A DNA stretch of 64,000 nucleotides from Mariaggregatimicrobium sp964498785 (GCA_964498785.1 CAZCJL010000002.1:1-64000), one strand, 5' to 3'; positions 34,499 through 44,897 are shown, numbered from the stretch's first letter. Numbers and translations: made by a program. Notes: generated by a model from the letters alone, not told the origin.

Positions 34499-36160
34499 AT
34501 GAAAATCCATCTTTTGTTCTCATTGACGGCTTTGATTTTATTATGTTGCTGTGAAGGCAACGGCCCGTCGAATCCGGTCGCTCAAACCACAGATTATACT
34601 CACTCTGAAAATATAACTGATGATCAGGTGTGGGCCGCAGACGCAACTCACATTATCGAAGCTGAGATTTATATCCAACGGGCAATTGTCGTGATTGAAC
34701 CAGGCGCACGAATTCAATTTAAGAGCGGTGCCGGAATATCTGTGATGGAATCGGCTGGTTTGTTCGCAGATGGTGATAACGCTGCCATCACGTTCTCTCT
34801 TGCAGAAGGAGAACAAAACAACTGGAACAGTCTTTATTTCGCGCCAAATGTGAGGTCTGATAGCTGCAAGTTAGTAAATTGTACTTTTGAAAATGGCGGA
34901 GCAGATGAAAACTGGCCCGCAACAATTTACTGCCGCCAGAGTGGCGTTACAATCAGAAATTGTGAAATTAAGCAGAGTGAATCCAATGGAATCTATTTCG
35001 CAGGTGATTGCAATCAGATGATTTTTGCGGATAATGTCATCACTGAAAACATTGGTGTTCCGATCGTTACCGCAGCATGCAATATACCCAATATAGGCAA
35101 CGGCGTTTATACAGGAAATGGTTCAGATGTCATTGAAATTGATGAAGGCACTATTCGTTCAGACGCAACATGGCCCCGGTTTGAAATTCCATATTTTGTG
35201 AATACACATCTGGATGTACGTAATGCAAATCTCAATTTGTCTGACGGTACAATACTTTCTTTTGCAAGTAGAAAAATTTTCAGCTTAAAAGAAAAAAGTC
35301 AGCTTTTTGCAGATGGTGAAAATGGACAAATTATATTTACCGGGTTGGAGCAGCAAGACGGATATTGGGACGGCATTTATTTTGGCGGACAATCAAACGG
35401 ATTTTTAAAAAATTGTCTTATTCAGTATGGTGGCGGCAATCCTGACTTTGCAGCCAATATATACATCGATGATTCTAATCCCGCTATTTCCGGATGTATT
35501 ATACGGAACAGTGGAAATTATGGAGTTTATATAAAAGGTTTTTATAACGCAACAACGTTCTCTGATAATCAAATAACTTACAACAGCGGTGCTCCGATAA
35601 GCATGGGCGCTGCAAATATTCATTTTTTAGATGGAAATGAATTTGAAGGAAATGCCCGTGATTATATTGAGATCAGAGGGGGAGAGGCCGATGGAGTGAT
35701 TACAAATTTGACAACGCTTAAACAATATAGACTACCCTATCTTATAAAAGATCATTTGATAATTCGTTCTGCAACGCTGCGGATTGACGAAGGTGTCCGG
35801 ATAAAAATGGACATTGGATCTCAGATAGATGTTTTGGCAGGTGGTGGCTTAATTGCTGATGGCAGGATCAATATGATCGAAATTGTCGGTCGCTACGAAT
35901 ATCCGGGTTCGTGGAATTGCATTTATTTTAGTGAATTAAGCAATCATGATAATTGCTATCTAAATTTTTGTCACATTAAATATGGCGGCAGCGATAGCCA
36001 AAGACCGGCAAATATTTATCTGAGCGGTTCCAGAGCAACTATTACAAATTGTATTATTTCGCATAGTCTGCATTTCGGTTTGTATTTGGGCGGACATTCA
36101 GAACCTTTCCTGGAAAATAATCACTTTAATAATAATTTAAATGGTCCGGTATTTCCATAA
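34499..36160 (+). CDS. Right-handed beta-helix lipoprotein with three tandem repeats
   Basis: This 553-residue protein has a lipoprotein-like signal (LILLCCCEGNG, Cys 16-18) and three similar blocks of about 170 residues. Each ends in short Asn-rich parallel beta-helix rungs such as ISGCIIRNSGNYGVYIKG. The fold is that of pectate-lyase-like and carbohydrate-binding surface proteins. No catalytic triad is evident. The ATG at 34499 lies behind AGAGGGCG; an in-frame start at 34364 overlaps the mini-protein gene and lacks a signal. The lipid kinase begins 15 nt downstream. Confidence 0.8.
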   Translation: MKIHLLFSLTALILLCCCEGNGPSNPVAQTTDYTHSENITDDQVWAADATHIIEAEIYIQRAIVVIEPGARIQFKSGAGISVMESAGLFADGDNAAITFSLAEGEQNNWNSLYFAPNVRSDSCKLVNCTFENGGADENWPATIYCRQSGVTIRNCEIKQSESNGIYFAGDCNQMIFADNVITENIGVPIVTAACNIPNIGNGVYTGNGSDVIEIDEGTIRSDATWPRFEIPYFVNTHLDVRNANLNLSDGTILSFASRKIFSLKEKSQLFADGENGQIIFTGLEQQDGYWDGIYFGGQSNGFLKNCLIQYGGGNPDFAANIYIDDSNPAISGCIIRNSGNYGVYIKGFYNATTFSDNQITYNSGAPISMGAANIHFLDGNEFEGNARDYIEIRGGEADGVITNLTTLKQYRLPYLIKDHLIIRSATLRIDEGVRIKMDIGSQIDVLAGGGLIADGRINMIEIVGRYEYPGSWNCIYFSELSNHDNCYLNFCHIKYGGSDSQRPANIYLSGSRATITNCIISHSLHFGLYLGGHSEPFLENNHFNNNLNGPVFP

Positions 36161-36174
36161 AGAGGGCAAGATGT

Positions 36175-37074
36175 ATGGGAAATGGAAAAAAAATAAAATT
36201 CATATACAATCCGCATTCCGGAATGCTGCATCCGATTTATTTTATTTCCAGGTTGATCGAACGTTATTTCCCTAAAAATTTGTGTAAATACGTTATTGCC
36301 ACATCTCAACGGAAAGGTCACGCGAATGTTTTGGCAAAAGATGCTGTTGACAATGGATTTGATATGGTTGTGGCAATTGGCGGAGATGGCACGGTAAATG
36401 AAATTGCGTCTGCTGTAGTAAAAACAAACGTTCAGTTTGGCATTATTCCGATAGGCTCTGGAAACGGGCTTGCACGTGGCCTGGGAATCCCTCTTAATCC
36501 GATAAGAGCCGTCCGGTTACTCACAACCGGATGCGTAAGAAAAATAGACGTTGGCAAGGTAAAAGATCATTATTTCTTTACGACTGCTGGTTTTGGTTTT
36601 GATGCTGTTTTGGGAAAAAGGTTTGATGAAAGCAAAACCAGAGGCCCGGCTCCGTATTATGTCGCGGGTTTTAAGGAATATTTCGCTTATGAACAACCCG
36701 AATTTGAAGTGGAAATAAACGGAGAAATACGTAAATCAAGGGCGCTTCTTGTTGCAGTTGCAAATGTTCGGCAATATGGAAATAACGCGATTATTGCACC
36801 AAATGCAATACCAGATGACGGACTTTTAGATTTATGCTTTATTCGGTCGATGAAATTTATTCCGACTATTTTTCATTTACCCAAACTGTTTACGGGCCAT
36901 ATTGGCAAAGCGCCTTCTGTCGAACTATTTCAGGGAACACAGTTTAAAATAAAGCGCACGTCTCCAAAAGTGTTTAGCATGGATGGAGAAGTTTTTGAAA
37001 ATGAAGATGAAAACATTCTTGTCACGATTATCCCTAACGCATTGAATGTCATTGTAAGTAATGTCAAATTTTAA
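36175..37074 (+). CDS. Diacylglycerol-kinase-family lipid kinase
   Basis: The 299-residue protein has the DAGK catalytic motifs: YNPHSG near the start, the nucleotide loop IGGDGTVNE, and PIGSGNGLARGLG. The later DDGLLDL segment is also typical. It should phosphorylate a lipid hydroxyl using ATP, for example diacylglycerol. YegS- or bacterial sphingosine-kinase-type substrates are possible. It lies between an exported lipoprotein and a TPR scaffold, in an envelope-themed unit. Confidence 0.9.
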   Translation: MGNGKKIKFIYNPHSGMLHPIYFISRLIERYFPKNLCKYVIATSQRKGHANVLAKDAVDNGFDMVVAIGGDGTVNEIASAVVKTNVQFGIIPIGSGNGLARGLGIPLNPIRAVRLLTTGCVRKIDVGKVKDHYFFTTAGFGFDAVLGKRFDESKTRGPAPYYVAGFKEYFAYEQPEFEVEINGEIRKSRALLVAVANVRQYGNNAIIAPNAIPDDGLLDLCFIRSMKFIPTIFHLPKLFTGHIGKAPSVELFQGTQFKIKRTSPKVFSMDGEVFENEDENILVTIIPNALNVIVSNVKF

Positions 37075-37110
37075 AAAATTAAAACACGAATTTAAAATAA
37101 TTATCACGCT

Positions 37111-40100
37111 ATGAGAAAATTTTTTATTTTTTTGTTTATGAGCTTGTTTTTTACTACAGGCTTATTAGCTCAGGCAACGCTTCCCCGGGAAGATCAAAGC
37201 TTCCTCACTGCCCAGGGCATGTACAAAGATGGGTTGTATAAACTTGCCATCAGCCAGCTTATTAATTTTATTAACAGCTATCCCTTAAGTTCACGCATTC
37301 CTCACGCTCGTTTTTTATTGGGTGAATCGTATTTTCATTTAAGGCAATACGCACGGGCAATCGATAAATACAAACAGTTAATTGCTGAAGATCCTGCTAT
37401 TCAATTTCGTGAAAGCGCTAATTTTCGGTTGGGTGTCGCTAATTTTCGCCTGAAAAATTATCATGAAGCAGAAAAAATTTTTAAGGATTTTATCAGCACA
37501 TACCGTGAAAGCGAGTTCCGAGCTGAAGCATACTACTGGCTGGCGGAATCTGAATATCAACAAAATAATACTAAAGATGCGCTCCGGCATTATGCAGAGG
37601 TGTATAATTATTTCCCCAATAGTTCACTTGCCGACTATTCGCTTTATTCCGCTGGCTGGATTTATGAAAAAGAGGGACAGACAGAAACTTCTTTAAAGAT
37701 TTATAAAAAGTTTATTGAGCAATATCCGAAAAGTAATCTTTTTGCGACAGTGTATTATCGGGCCGGTATTAGCGCTTTTGAGATTAAAGAGTATGAACAG
37801 GCTATCGAACTTTTACAGCAGGCTATTAAAAGATTTCCCAAACATAATTTCAGGGAGCAGGGGGAGCTGTGGATTGCTGAGGCACATTTTAAATTAAAAA
37901 AATATGATCACGCAATTCGCCAGTACAACAATTTAGTTCAATCGTTTCCAAATAGCTCCTACATCGATGATGCGTATTACGGGAAAGGGTGGGCTTGTGT
38001 TAAAAAAGGTCAGTTTCAGAATGCGATTGATGCATTTCGTGAAATTACAGAAAATATGCCGAATAGTCCGTTACTCCCGGAGTCTCTTTTTCAGATTGGA
38101 AGAAGTTATGTTAAAATGAATCAAACACTAAAGGCGCGACAGGTTTTCGTGGAATTGACTGATAAATATAAGAATCATGAAAAAGCCGTTGCCGCGCGTT
38201 ATGAAATTGGGTCCATCGATTTTGATCGCGGACAATATTTGCAAGCGAAATCATTTTTTATAAAAATATATCAAATGTTTCCAAATAATGACATTGCGCC
38301 AGATGCTGTTTACATGGAAGGTGAATGCTATCGATCCATGAAAGAATATGAAAATGCAGTGACAGCCTTTAAATTTGCTTTGCAAAAGTATCCTGATGCC
38401 TCCGTTGCGCCATTCGCACTTTACAAACTTGGATGGTGTCAATTTAATTTAAACGAATATAAATCCGCGATCTCAAATTATGATAAATTTCTTAATAAAT
38501 ACCCGGATCATGAATTGTATGATGATTGTTTATTTTGGAAGGCAGAATCGTTTTTTCAATTAAATAACTTGAAACAGGCGTCATCAACTTATCAGGAATT
38601 AATACGACGATTTCCATCATCTTCCAAGTTGATTGAAAGTTATTACGGGCTTGGCTGGTCTGCGATGAAATTACACGACTATCGCAGCGCGGTTGATTTT
38701 TTTGGAAAAATTGCCCGGATGAATTCAAATAATAAGGCCATTAAACAAGATGCTTTGTTGAGAAGCGGAGATGCGTTCTTTAACTTGAAAGAATATGAAA
38801 ATGCGGTGCAAGCATATCAAGCTGTGTTGCGTTTTTCTGCAAATCCCGATTATGCAGCAGAGGCGCAGTTTCAGATCGGGAATTGCTATTTTCGGCAATC
38901 AGATTATAATGGTAGTGTGAGGGAATTTCGTAAAGTTATTCAACAATTTCCCAATAGTCAATATTCAATAGAAGCTCAGTATATGATCGGGAATTCTCTT
39001 TTTAAGTCCAGCCAATATTCTCAGGCAATTAATGAATTTAATATGGTAATCGCTGATCCCAATGCAACCGAATTTTACGATAACGCAATTTATAATAAGG
39101 CAGATTGCTATTATAATATGGGTAATTATGAGTTTGCAATTCAATTTTATCAGGAGGTCATCAATAATTATTCTGATAGCGATTTGTTTGATGATGCAAT
39201 CAGGGGAGTGCAGTGGTCGCTTCTTCAGCAGGATAAAACTGAGGACGCATTATCATTTGCAGATACTTACATCGACAAATATCCGAATACAGAACTCGCT
39301 GCTGAATTGCAACTTAAAAAAGCGGATTTGTATTTTAATCTAAAAAGATATGATGAGGCTATTCAGGAGTATCAACAGCTTTTAACTCACTATCAGGGAC
39401 TACAGAAGGTAACCAGCGGATGGTACTGGATTGGTGAATCTTATCTTGCGATGAATGAGCCGGAAAAAGCAATTGGAGCCTTTCAAAAGCAAATTGAGGA
39501 AGTGCCGGAAAGTGAATATGCCCCACGGGCATTGTTGGCATTGGGAGATATTTACAGTGATAGCGAAAATTACCAGGCTGCAATTGAATCCTTTTCCAAA
39601 ATTATGGCGCAATATCCAAATAAAGAAGAAGCTATCGAGGCGGCTATTAATATCGGGCTGAGTTATGTTAAAACCGGAGAATTAAGCAAGGCACAAGAGA
39701 ATTTTGTACGGGTGATTCAAGACTATCCTGATAGTGAACACGTCGGAACTGCGATGCTGGAATCAGGCAAAGTATATTTCCGCCAGTCTCGTTATGATGA
39801 GGCGCTCAGAGAGTTCAGACAGGTTCTAAATAAGAATAAAGACCGGGTCGCCGCAGAAGCACAATACTGGCTGGGAATGACACATGCCGAACAAGGTGAT
39901 TATGATAATGCCAAGGTTGAACTGTTGAAAGTAAAATATCTGTATCCGGCGTATGAAGAATGGGTTGTGCTGGGCATGTTTCAGGCTGGTATGATTAATG
40001 AAAAACAAAATCAATACAGCGAAGCGCGACTATTATACAAAAATATTATTGAAAAACAATCGGTGCGTGAATATCAACAAAAAGCACAACAACGATTGCA

Positions 40101-40119
40101 GATTATCGCCGGAAAATAG
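37111..40119 (+). CDS. Very large exported TPR-repeat protein
   Basis: This 1002-residue protein has a signal peptide (1-20) and more than twenty TPR units of about 36 residues, with repeated blocks such as LGESYFHLRQYARAIDKY and IGNCYFRQSDYNGSVREF. The repeat style is that of BamD/CpoB (YbgF) periplasmic TPR proteins, but far longer. No enzyme domain is visible, so it is a periplasmic scaffold. The next gene, 61 nt downstream, is an outer-membrane barrel, suggesting a partner. The ATG has no strong ribosome site. Confidence 0.85.
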   Translation: MRKFFIFLFMSLFFTTGLLAQATLPREDQSFLTAQGMYKDGLYKLAISQLINFINSYPLSSRIPHARFLLGESYFHLRQYARAIDKYKQLIAEDPAIQFRESANFRLGVANFRLKNYHEAEKIFKDFISTYRESEFRAEAYYWLAESEYQQNNTKDALRHYAEVYNYFPNSSLADYSLYSAGWIYEKEGQTETSLKIYKKFIEQYPKSNLFATVYYRAGISAFEIKEYEQAIELLQQAIKRFPKHNFREQGELWIAEAHFKLKKYDHAIRQYNNLVQSFPNSSYIDDAYYGKGWACVKKGQFQNAIDAFREITENMPNSPLLPESLFQIGRSYVKMNQTLKARQVFVELTDKYKNHEKAVAARYEIGSIDFDRGQYLQAKSFFIKIYQMFPNNDIAPDAVYMEGECYRSMKEYENAVTAFKFALQKYPDASVAPFALYKLGWCQFNLNEYKSAISNYDKFLNKYPDHELYDDCLFWKAESFFQLNNLKQASSTYQELIRRFPSSSKLIESYYGLGWSAMKLHDYRSAVDFFGKIARMNSNNKAIKQDALLRSGDAFFNLKEYENAVQAYQAVLRFSANPDYAAEAQFQIGNCYFRQSDYNGSVREFRKVIQQFPNSQYSIEAQYMIGNSLFKSSQYSQAINEFNMVIADPNATEFYDNAIYNKADCYYNMGNYEFAIQFYQEVINNYSDSDLFDDAIRGVQWSLLQQDKTEDALSFADTYIDKYPNTELAAELQLKKADLYFNLKRYDEAIQEYQQLLTHYQGLQKVTSGWYWIGESYLAMNEPEKAIGAFQKQIEEVPESEYAPRALLALGDIYSDSENYQAAIESFSKIMAQYPNKEEAIEAAINIGLSYVKTGELSKAQENFVRVIQDYPDSEHVGTAMLESGKVYFRQSRYDEALREFRQVLNKNKDRVAAEAQYWLGMTHAEQGDYDNAKVELLKVKYLYPAYEEWVVLGMFQAGMINEKQNQYSEARLLYKNIIEKQSVREYQQKAQQRLQIIAGK

Positions 40120-40180
40120 ACACAACGGATGTTTTGAAAAGTTACATTATTTAGAAAAAAATGGAAATCAGGGAAAACAA

Positions 40181-41836
40181 ATGGGACGTTTTATATACAA
40201 TATCTGGTTATTAACATTACTTTGCGTGTTGTTACTTTTTTCAATAACTGTATTGACTGCACAACAAGAGGAAAAAGATAAAGAAAAAGAAGAACAAAAA
40301 GAACAAGAAAAGACAAAACTGAATTTACCTGATGTGATCATTTATGGCCAGGAAAAAATCATTCGTGAAGCAGGTACAAAATTAAACGCAGACGAAGAAA
40401 AGCCAAATCTGTTAAACCTTGACCTGGATTATCAATTCTCGATTTTAAAAGCAATGCCCGGTGAAGATAAATTATTGATGATGCATGGCTCCCCGGAGCT
40501 GGGGAGTGCAACGTCCGTTACTGCTCAGTTTGGTAATTTTAACACCCCTTTGCTGCATTTAATTCACGCGCAGGAATTCAATAAAATCGATTACAATATC
40601 ACAGCTCTTTACCATCAAAGTGATGGGCAGTTTAGAAATAGTCAGTTTTCAATTGCAAATGGAAGGGCGCATCTTGGTTGGAATATCCGTGAGAATTTAA
40701 ATATTTTGATGAATGCCACATATTTTTACAAAACTTATGGATTGCATGGTTCTTTCATAAACGACCTGTCAAGACAGGCCAAATATGCAAACGGAGAGAT
40801 TGCATCTCATTGGAATGTTTCTGAAAATAGTACCGCTGATATTCATCTGCATTTGGCAAATTTTGAATTGACTCAGGAAAACGATAATAATTTACTGAAT
40901 CTGAGCGAATCTAGTGTAAAAATAATGGCCGGGTACAATCAGACCATTCGTAAAATGCAATTGACTTTGGGAACAAAATTCTGGCATGATCAGTCAACGA
41001 ATTTTAGTCGTGATTTTGATTATTTCTTTTTTGAATCTATGTTAACATATCCATTTATGCAATATTTATCCTTAAATCCAGCGCTTGCCATTGAAAGAGT
41101 GAGCGATTATGAAAGCAGAGTATCGCCAGGCCTGGAAATTGTATTCACGCCAAGTCCCATAATCGGCGTTTCTGCAAAAGCGAATCGTTATCTGGAACCG
41201 TATCGGACATTTAATTATTGGCAACAAAATCCATATTTACATACATCTGAAAAACATCCAGTGTCTGATGTTGCACTGAATTTGGAACTGAATATGGAAT
41301 ATCAAATTATCCCGAATGTGTCCTTTCGTGCCGGTGTTAGTCATAAGTTGATTTCAGATTACAGCTACTGGCAACGAGATAACATAACGAGTCTTTTCAA
41401 GTTAGAGCAGTTCAATGATGTCGCGCTTTCCAAATTTATAATAGGCTTTGATTACAATATCGCCGATGTTGCATTCCTCAACGCGCAGCTCACCTATTAT
41501 GACGGCTCAATTGACGATAACATCAATACGTCTATTCAGAAAGAAATACCGTATCTTGCGAAATATCAGGTTCCGGTAAAGATTCAATTTAATTTGAATA
41601 GCACAGCCACATTATCGCTGCAATCGCTGTGGTCGGGTGCTCGCAGGTTTTCTGTGTATACAGATCGTAAGCTTGACAGTTTTATGCTAGTATCAGCAAA
41701 AATTGAAAAGACAATGTTCACACATTACGAATTTTACATTGGTAGTGATAATCTTCTCGATGATGAATTTTTGATGTGGGAAAATTATCCGCATATCGGT
41801 CTGCAATTTTATTTAGGAATCAAGGCAAAATGGTAA
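40181..41836 (+). CDS. Outer-membrane beta-barrel protein with plug-like N-terminal motif
   Basis: This 551-residue protein has a signal peptide (about 1-29, LLTLLCVLLLFSITVLTAQQ) and a Glu/Lys-rich stretch. Next comes LPDVIIYGQEK, which resembles the start of a TonB-dependent-receptor plug, but no full plug domain is evident. The rest is amphipathic beta strands ending in an aromatic residue-rich terminus (LGIKAKW), typical of an outer-membrane barrel. I chose the ATG at 40181, which has AGGGAAAA upstream; upstream in-frame codons lie inside the TPR gene. It overlaps prmA by 7 nt. Confidence 0.78.
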   Translation: MGRFIYNIWLLTLLCVLLLFSITVLTAQQEEKDKEKEEQKEQEKTKLNLPDVIIYGQEKIIREAGTKLNADEEKPNLLNLDLDYQFSILKAMPGEDKLLMMHGSPELGSATSVTAQFGNFNTPLLHLIHAQEFNKIDYNITALYHQSDGQFRNSQFSIANGRAHLGWNIRENLNILMNATYFYKTYGLHGSFINDLSRQAKYANGEIASHWNVSENSTADIHLHLANFELTQENDNNLLNLSESSVKIMAGYNQTIRKMQLTLGTKFWHDQSTNFSRDFDYFFFESMLTYPFMQYLSLNPALAIERVSDYESRVSPGLEIVFTPSPIIGVSAKANRYLEPYRTFNYWQQNPYLHTSEKHPVSDVALNLELNMEYQIIPNVSFRAGVSHKLISDYSYWQRDNITSLFKLEQFNDVALSKFIIGFDYNIADVAFLNAQLTYYDGSIDDNINTSIQKEIPYLAKYQVPVKIQFNLNSTATLSLQSLWSGARRFSVYTDRKLDSFMLVSAKIEKTMFTHYEFYIGSDNLLDDEFLMWENYPHIGLQFYLGIKAKW

Positions 41837-42696
41837 TACCCAAAAACTGGATTGAAATAAAAATCAAGACAAATCCTGACACTGAAGAAATTATCTCAAA
41901 TTTTTTATTTGAAATAGGCTGTACTGGTTGTCATAGCGAGGACTATTACGTGAAGGCATATTTCGATGAAACAGCGACATCCATCGAAATTGTGAAAAAA
42001 CTTAACACATATTTAAACGAATTGTCTGAATTGGGATTAGAGGTTTCAGGGCATGATATTGACGTTGAAGTTATTGCCAATTGTGATTGGAACGCTAAGT
42101 GGAAAAAAACACTAAAACCGATTCATGTCTTCCCGGATGTCATTATAAAGCCATCGTGGGTCGAGTTTACAGCGCGGGAAAATGCACTGGTTATTAAAAT
42201 GGATCCGCAAATGGCATTTGGCACAGGAACTCATGCCACTACTCAACTGGTGATGAGATTACTTCGATCCCACGTGATTCAGGCAGAACGGGTATTGGAT
42301 ATCGGAACAGGTTCCGGGATTCTTTCTATAATGGCAGTGAAATTATTTAACTGTCAACTGATCGCTTTGGATATTGATCCGATTGCTGTTATGACTGCCA
42401 AAGAAAATTTTATCGAAAATGGCGTTATCGATTCTATTCAATTATTTACCGGAACGCTGGACAGCTTAAAAGAATTAGAATTTGACGTAATAATGGCAAA
42501 TATAAACCGTGTAGAAATTGAAAAAATTCTTCCTGAGTTTCCGCGCTATATTAGAGCCGGAGGGCTCGTTATTTTGTCCGGTATTTTGGCAGAGGAAGAT
42601 AAATTAATACAAAAATCATTAAACAAATTACGCTTTAAAACGTTAATTAAATCAATTCAGGATGAGTGGTTGGGTTTAGTCCTGGAGATACATTAA
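41830..42696 (+). CDS. prmA: Ribosomal protein L11 methyltransferase
   Basis: The 288-residue enzyme trimethylates ribosomal protein L11 using S-adenosylmethionine. The PrmA-specific block AFGTGTHATT precedes motif I (LDIGTGSGILSI), followed by ALDIDP and IMANIN. The N-terminal L11-recognition domain is present, so the length is normal. The ATG overlaps the stop of the barrel gene (ATGGTAA), so translation is probably coupled, although the two functions are unrelated. It ends the eight-gene unit that starts at 32434. Confidence 0.93.
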   Translation: MVIPKNWIEIKIKTNPDTEEIISNFLFEIGCTGCHSEDYYVKAYFDETATSIEIVKKLNTYLNELSELGLEVSGHDIDVEVIANCDWNAKWKKTLKPIHVFPDVIIKPSWVEFTARENALVIKMDPQMAFGTGTHATTQLVMRLLRSHVIQAERVLDIGTGSGILSIMAVKLFNCQLIALDIDPIAVMTAKENFIENGVIDSIQLFTGTLDSLKELEFDVIMANINRVEIEKILPEFPRYIRAGGLVILSGILAEEDKLIQKSLNKLRFKTLIKSIQDEWLGLVLEIH

Positions 42697-42814
42697 ATTC
42701 AATTGAATTATCTTGAAAATATTTGAAACCTCACAGTGATTATTTGGTGTGATTATCATCGATCGAACATCCAACTCTGCGGCACTACCGAACTTAAATA
42801 CGATTTAATCAAAG

Positions 42815-43480
42815 ATGAAAAAAGTAGTAATAATAATTTTCACATTATTGATTGTCACTTCATATCTTTTTGGCGCTGGTCAAAAAGTTTTGGTAGATTC
42901 TGTTCAAATTAATAACAATTATTTGACTATTGATTTTAGCATTGAAGGTATTATCGATGAAAAAATCGCTGAGGGCTTGATTAAAGGCAGAACACTTACG
43001 CTGGAATACAATATTCAATTATGGGAGAAAAGTTCGGGATTAATAAATCATTTAAAAATCGAACGTTTTGTTCGAATGAAAGTCAATTTCGATTTTTGGG
43101 AAAACAAATTTGTAATTTATCAACCAGGAGAAAAACGCTTAACCAGTTCCATCGAAACGGTTCGCGAGAGATGTTCCGAAATCGATGATTTTAATGTCAT
43201 ATCACTGGAAAAATTGAAATCAGAGTCCGATTACTTTATCAATATTGAGATTGTATTGAAACCATTGTCTGTAGAAAATTATGAGGAAATTAAGAACTGG
43301 TTAAGCGGAGAAGTAAAGGACATCAGTTTAAAAAGAATGAGTAACCCGGAAGAGCAAGAAAAAGGATTTAAAAATCGAATATTAAGAATTTTTATGGCAA
43401 TCACTGGATTTGGAGATCGCGTGATTTCTGGTAAAACTGAAAAATTTGTTATTCAAGGAAATAAAGTTCTGTGGCATTAA
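42815..43480 (+). CDS. DUF4390-like exported protein
   Basis: The 221-residue protein has a signal peptide (1-20) and beta-rich sequence consistent with DUF4390: a strand pair around IKGRTLTLEYNIQLWEK, an aromatic FDFWENKFVIY block and an 'I-N-I-E-I-V-L-K-P-L' strand before an NWLSGEV turn. Family members are often found beside two-component genes, but no kinase is here. It is followed by the zinc-finger/deacetylase gene after 59 nt. A short palindrome of AT bases covers its stop region (43474-43493). Confidence 0.6.
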   Translation: MKKVVIIIFTLLIVTSYLFGAGQKVLVDSVQINNNYLTIDFSIEGIIDEKIAEGLIKGRTLTLEYNIQLWEKSSGLINHLKIERFVRMKVNFDFWENKFVIYQPGEKRLTSSIETVRERCSEIDDFNVISLEKLKSESDYFINIEIVLKPLSVENYEEIKNWLSGEVKDISLKRMSNPEEQEKGFKNRILRIFMAITGFGDRVISGKTEKFVIQGNKVLWH

Positions 43481-43539
43481 ATTTGAATTTAATGTGATAT
43501 CCAATAATGTAAAATAGTCCCCCTAACCAGGTCTCTAAA

Positions 43540-44895
43540 ATGGAAATGAATGAAATATGCAAGAATCATCAGGATCGGGAAGCCAAACGCAGATGTTATT
43601 ATTGTAAATCTCTTATTTGTACTGAATGTCAACTTCAAAAGCTGCACCACATTTATTGCGGTTGGAAATGTTTTTTTATGGATGTTGTAACGAATGTCGT
43701 TAGCAAAACGTTACGCCACTTTCGGGTCTGGCGCCGCTTTTTCAGACGAAAAAAAATATTTTCTTCGCGAAATTTGATCGATCTGTTCTTAGTAGTGATC
43801 ATTATTTATAATGTCATTTTAATGCATGGTAATCGACGTCAGATAAAACAACTGTTACAATTACATGAAAGGGCGCCTGCCGATACCACGCTAACAGAAC
43901 ATGCAGAACAGATTGATACCCTTACGGTATTTCCCGTGCCACAGGCCTCCATGATTGTACGAAACCGTTTTGATATTGAAGGTGAAACCGAGGATAATCG
44001 CGTTGTTACCCTTTCAGCAAACGGTAAAATGCAGCAAGCAATATTGGCGAAGGGAAGAAAATTCGCGTTTAAAGACGTTGTTGTAAAAAACGGACAGAAT
44101 CATTTTGTAATCCGTTCGATAAATGAAGATGGCAGCAGCGTGATTTTGGAGGAGGTTCATTTTAAATATGGCAAACCAACTCCATCGTATTTAGCTCGTG
44201 ATTTTTCCCGGGGAAATGTTGATAAAATGAAAATTGCATTAACGTTCGATGGTGGATATCTGGATAATGCCGCGCATGAAATCCTGGATATCCTGAAACA
44301 GGAAAATGTAAAAGCAACGTTATTTTTGACCGGAATATTTATCCGCAAATATCCTGAACTTGTCAGACGAATGGCAGATGAAGGCCATGTCATTGGAAAT
44401 CATTCATGGACTCACCCGCATTTAACAACGTATGCTCAAAATAGAAAACATCAGACACTTGCTCACATTACTGCTGAAATTGTTCAACAGGAATTATTGC
44501 GGACAGCAGAATTATACAAGCGAGTTACCGGCCAAAAAATCGATCCGTTATGGCGCGCTCCTTATGGAGAGCATAATCAGGAAATTCGACAGTGGGCGGC
44601 GGAAGTTGGATTTCGTCATATTGGATGGACTGTTGGAAAAAATAGCGGGGAACACATGGATTCTATGGACTGGGTCGCAGATAAGCATTCTCCTGCATAT
44701 CATACTGCAGATGAAATCGCTGAAAAAATATTGTCATTTGGTGCAGAATCAAGTACCCGCGCAAATGGGTCAATTATTTTGATGCATTTAGGATCAGAAC
44801 GAAGTGATGATTATCCACATTTAAAACTACCCATGATTATTGATCAATTTAAGAAAAGAGGGTATGAAATAGCAACCATCCCGGAAATGTTATAA
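43540..44895 (+). CDS. B-box-like zinc finger fused to a membrane-anchored polysaccharide deacetylase
   Basis: This 451-residue protein starts with a cytoplasmic B-box-like zinc module (C7, H10, C19, C22, C27, C30, H35/H36, C40, C44). A membrane helix (about 79-98) and a beta domain follow, and the C-terminal half is a NodB-type deacetylase. The deacetylase motifs are TFDGG (D237), HSWTHPH (H288, H292), RAPYG and LMHLG. The second Asp of the usual TFDDG is replaced by Gly, a known variation, so activity is likely but not certain. It should remove acetyl groups from a surface polysaccharide or peptidoglycan. The ATG lacks a strong ribosome site. A terminator follows. Confidence 0.83.
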   Translation: MEMNEICKNHQDREAKRRCYYCKSLICTECQLQKLHHIYCGWKCFFMDVVTNVVSKTLRHFRVWRRFFRRKKIFSSRNLIDLFLVVIIIYNVILMHGNRRQIKQLLQLHERAPADTTLTEHAEQIDTLTVFPVPQASMIVRNRFDIEGETEDNRVVTLSANGKMQQAILAKGRKFAFKDVVVKNGQNHFVIRSINEDGSSVILEEVHFKYGKPTPSYLARDFSRGNVDKMKIALTFDGGYLDNAAHEILDILKQENVKATLFLTGIFIRKYPELVRRMADEGHVIGNHSWTHPHLTTYAQNRKHQTLAHITAEIVQQELLRTAELYKRVTGQKIDPLWRAPYGEHNQEIRQWAAEVGFRHIGWTVGKNSGEHMDSMDWVADKHSPAYHTADEIAEKILSFGAESSTRANGSIILMHLGSERSDDYPHLKLPMIIDQFKKRGYEIATIPEML

Positions 44896-44897
44896 AA

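Noticed and set aside
43474..43493. AT palindrome at the end of the DUF4390-like gene as a terminator
   Set aside because: There is no loop, no GC pairs and no T-run, so it is unlikely to terminate transcription.
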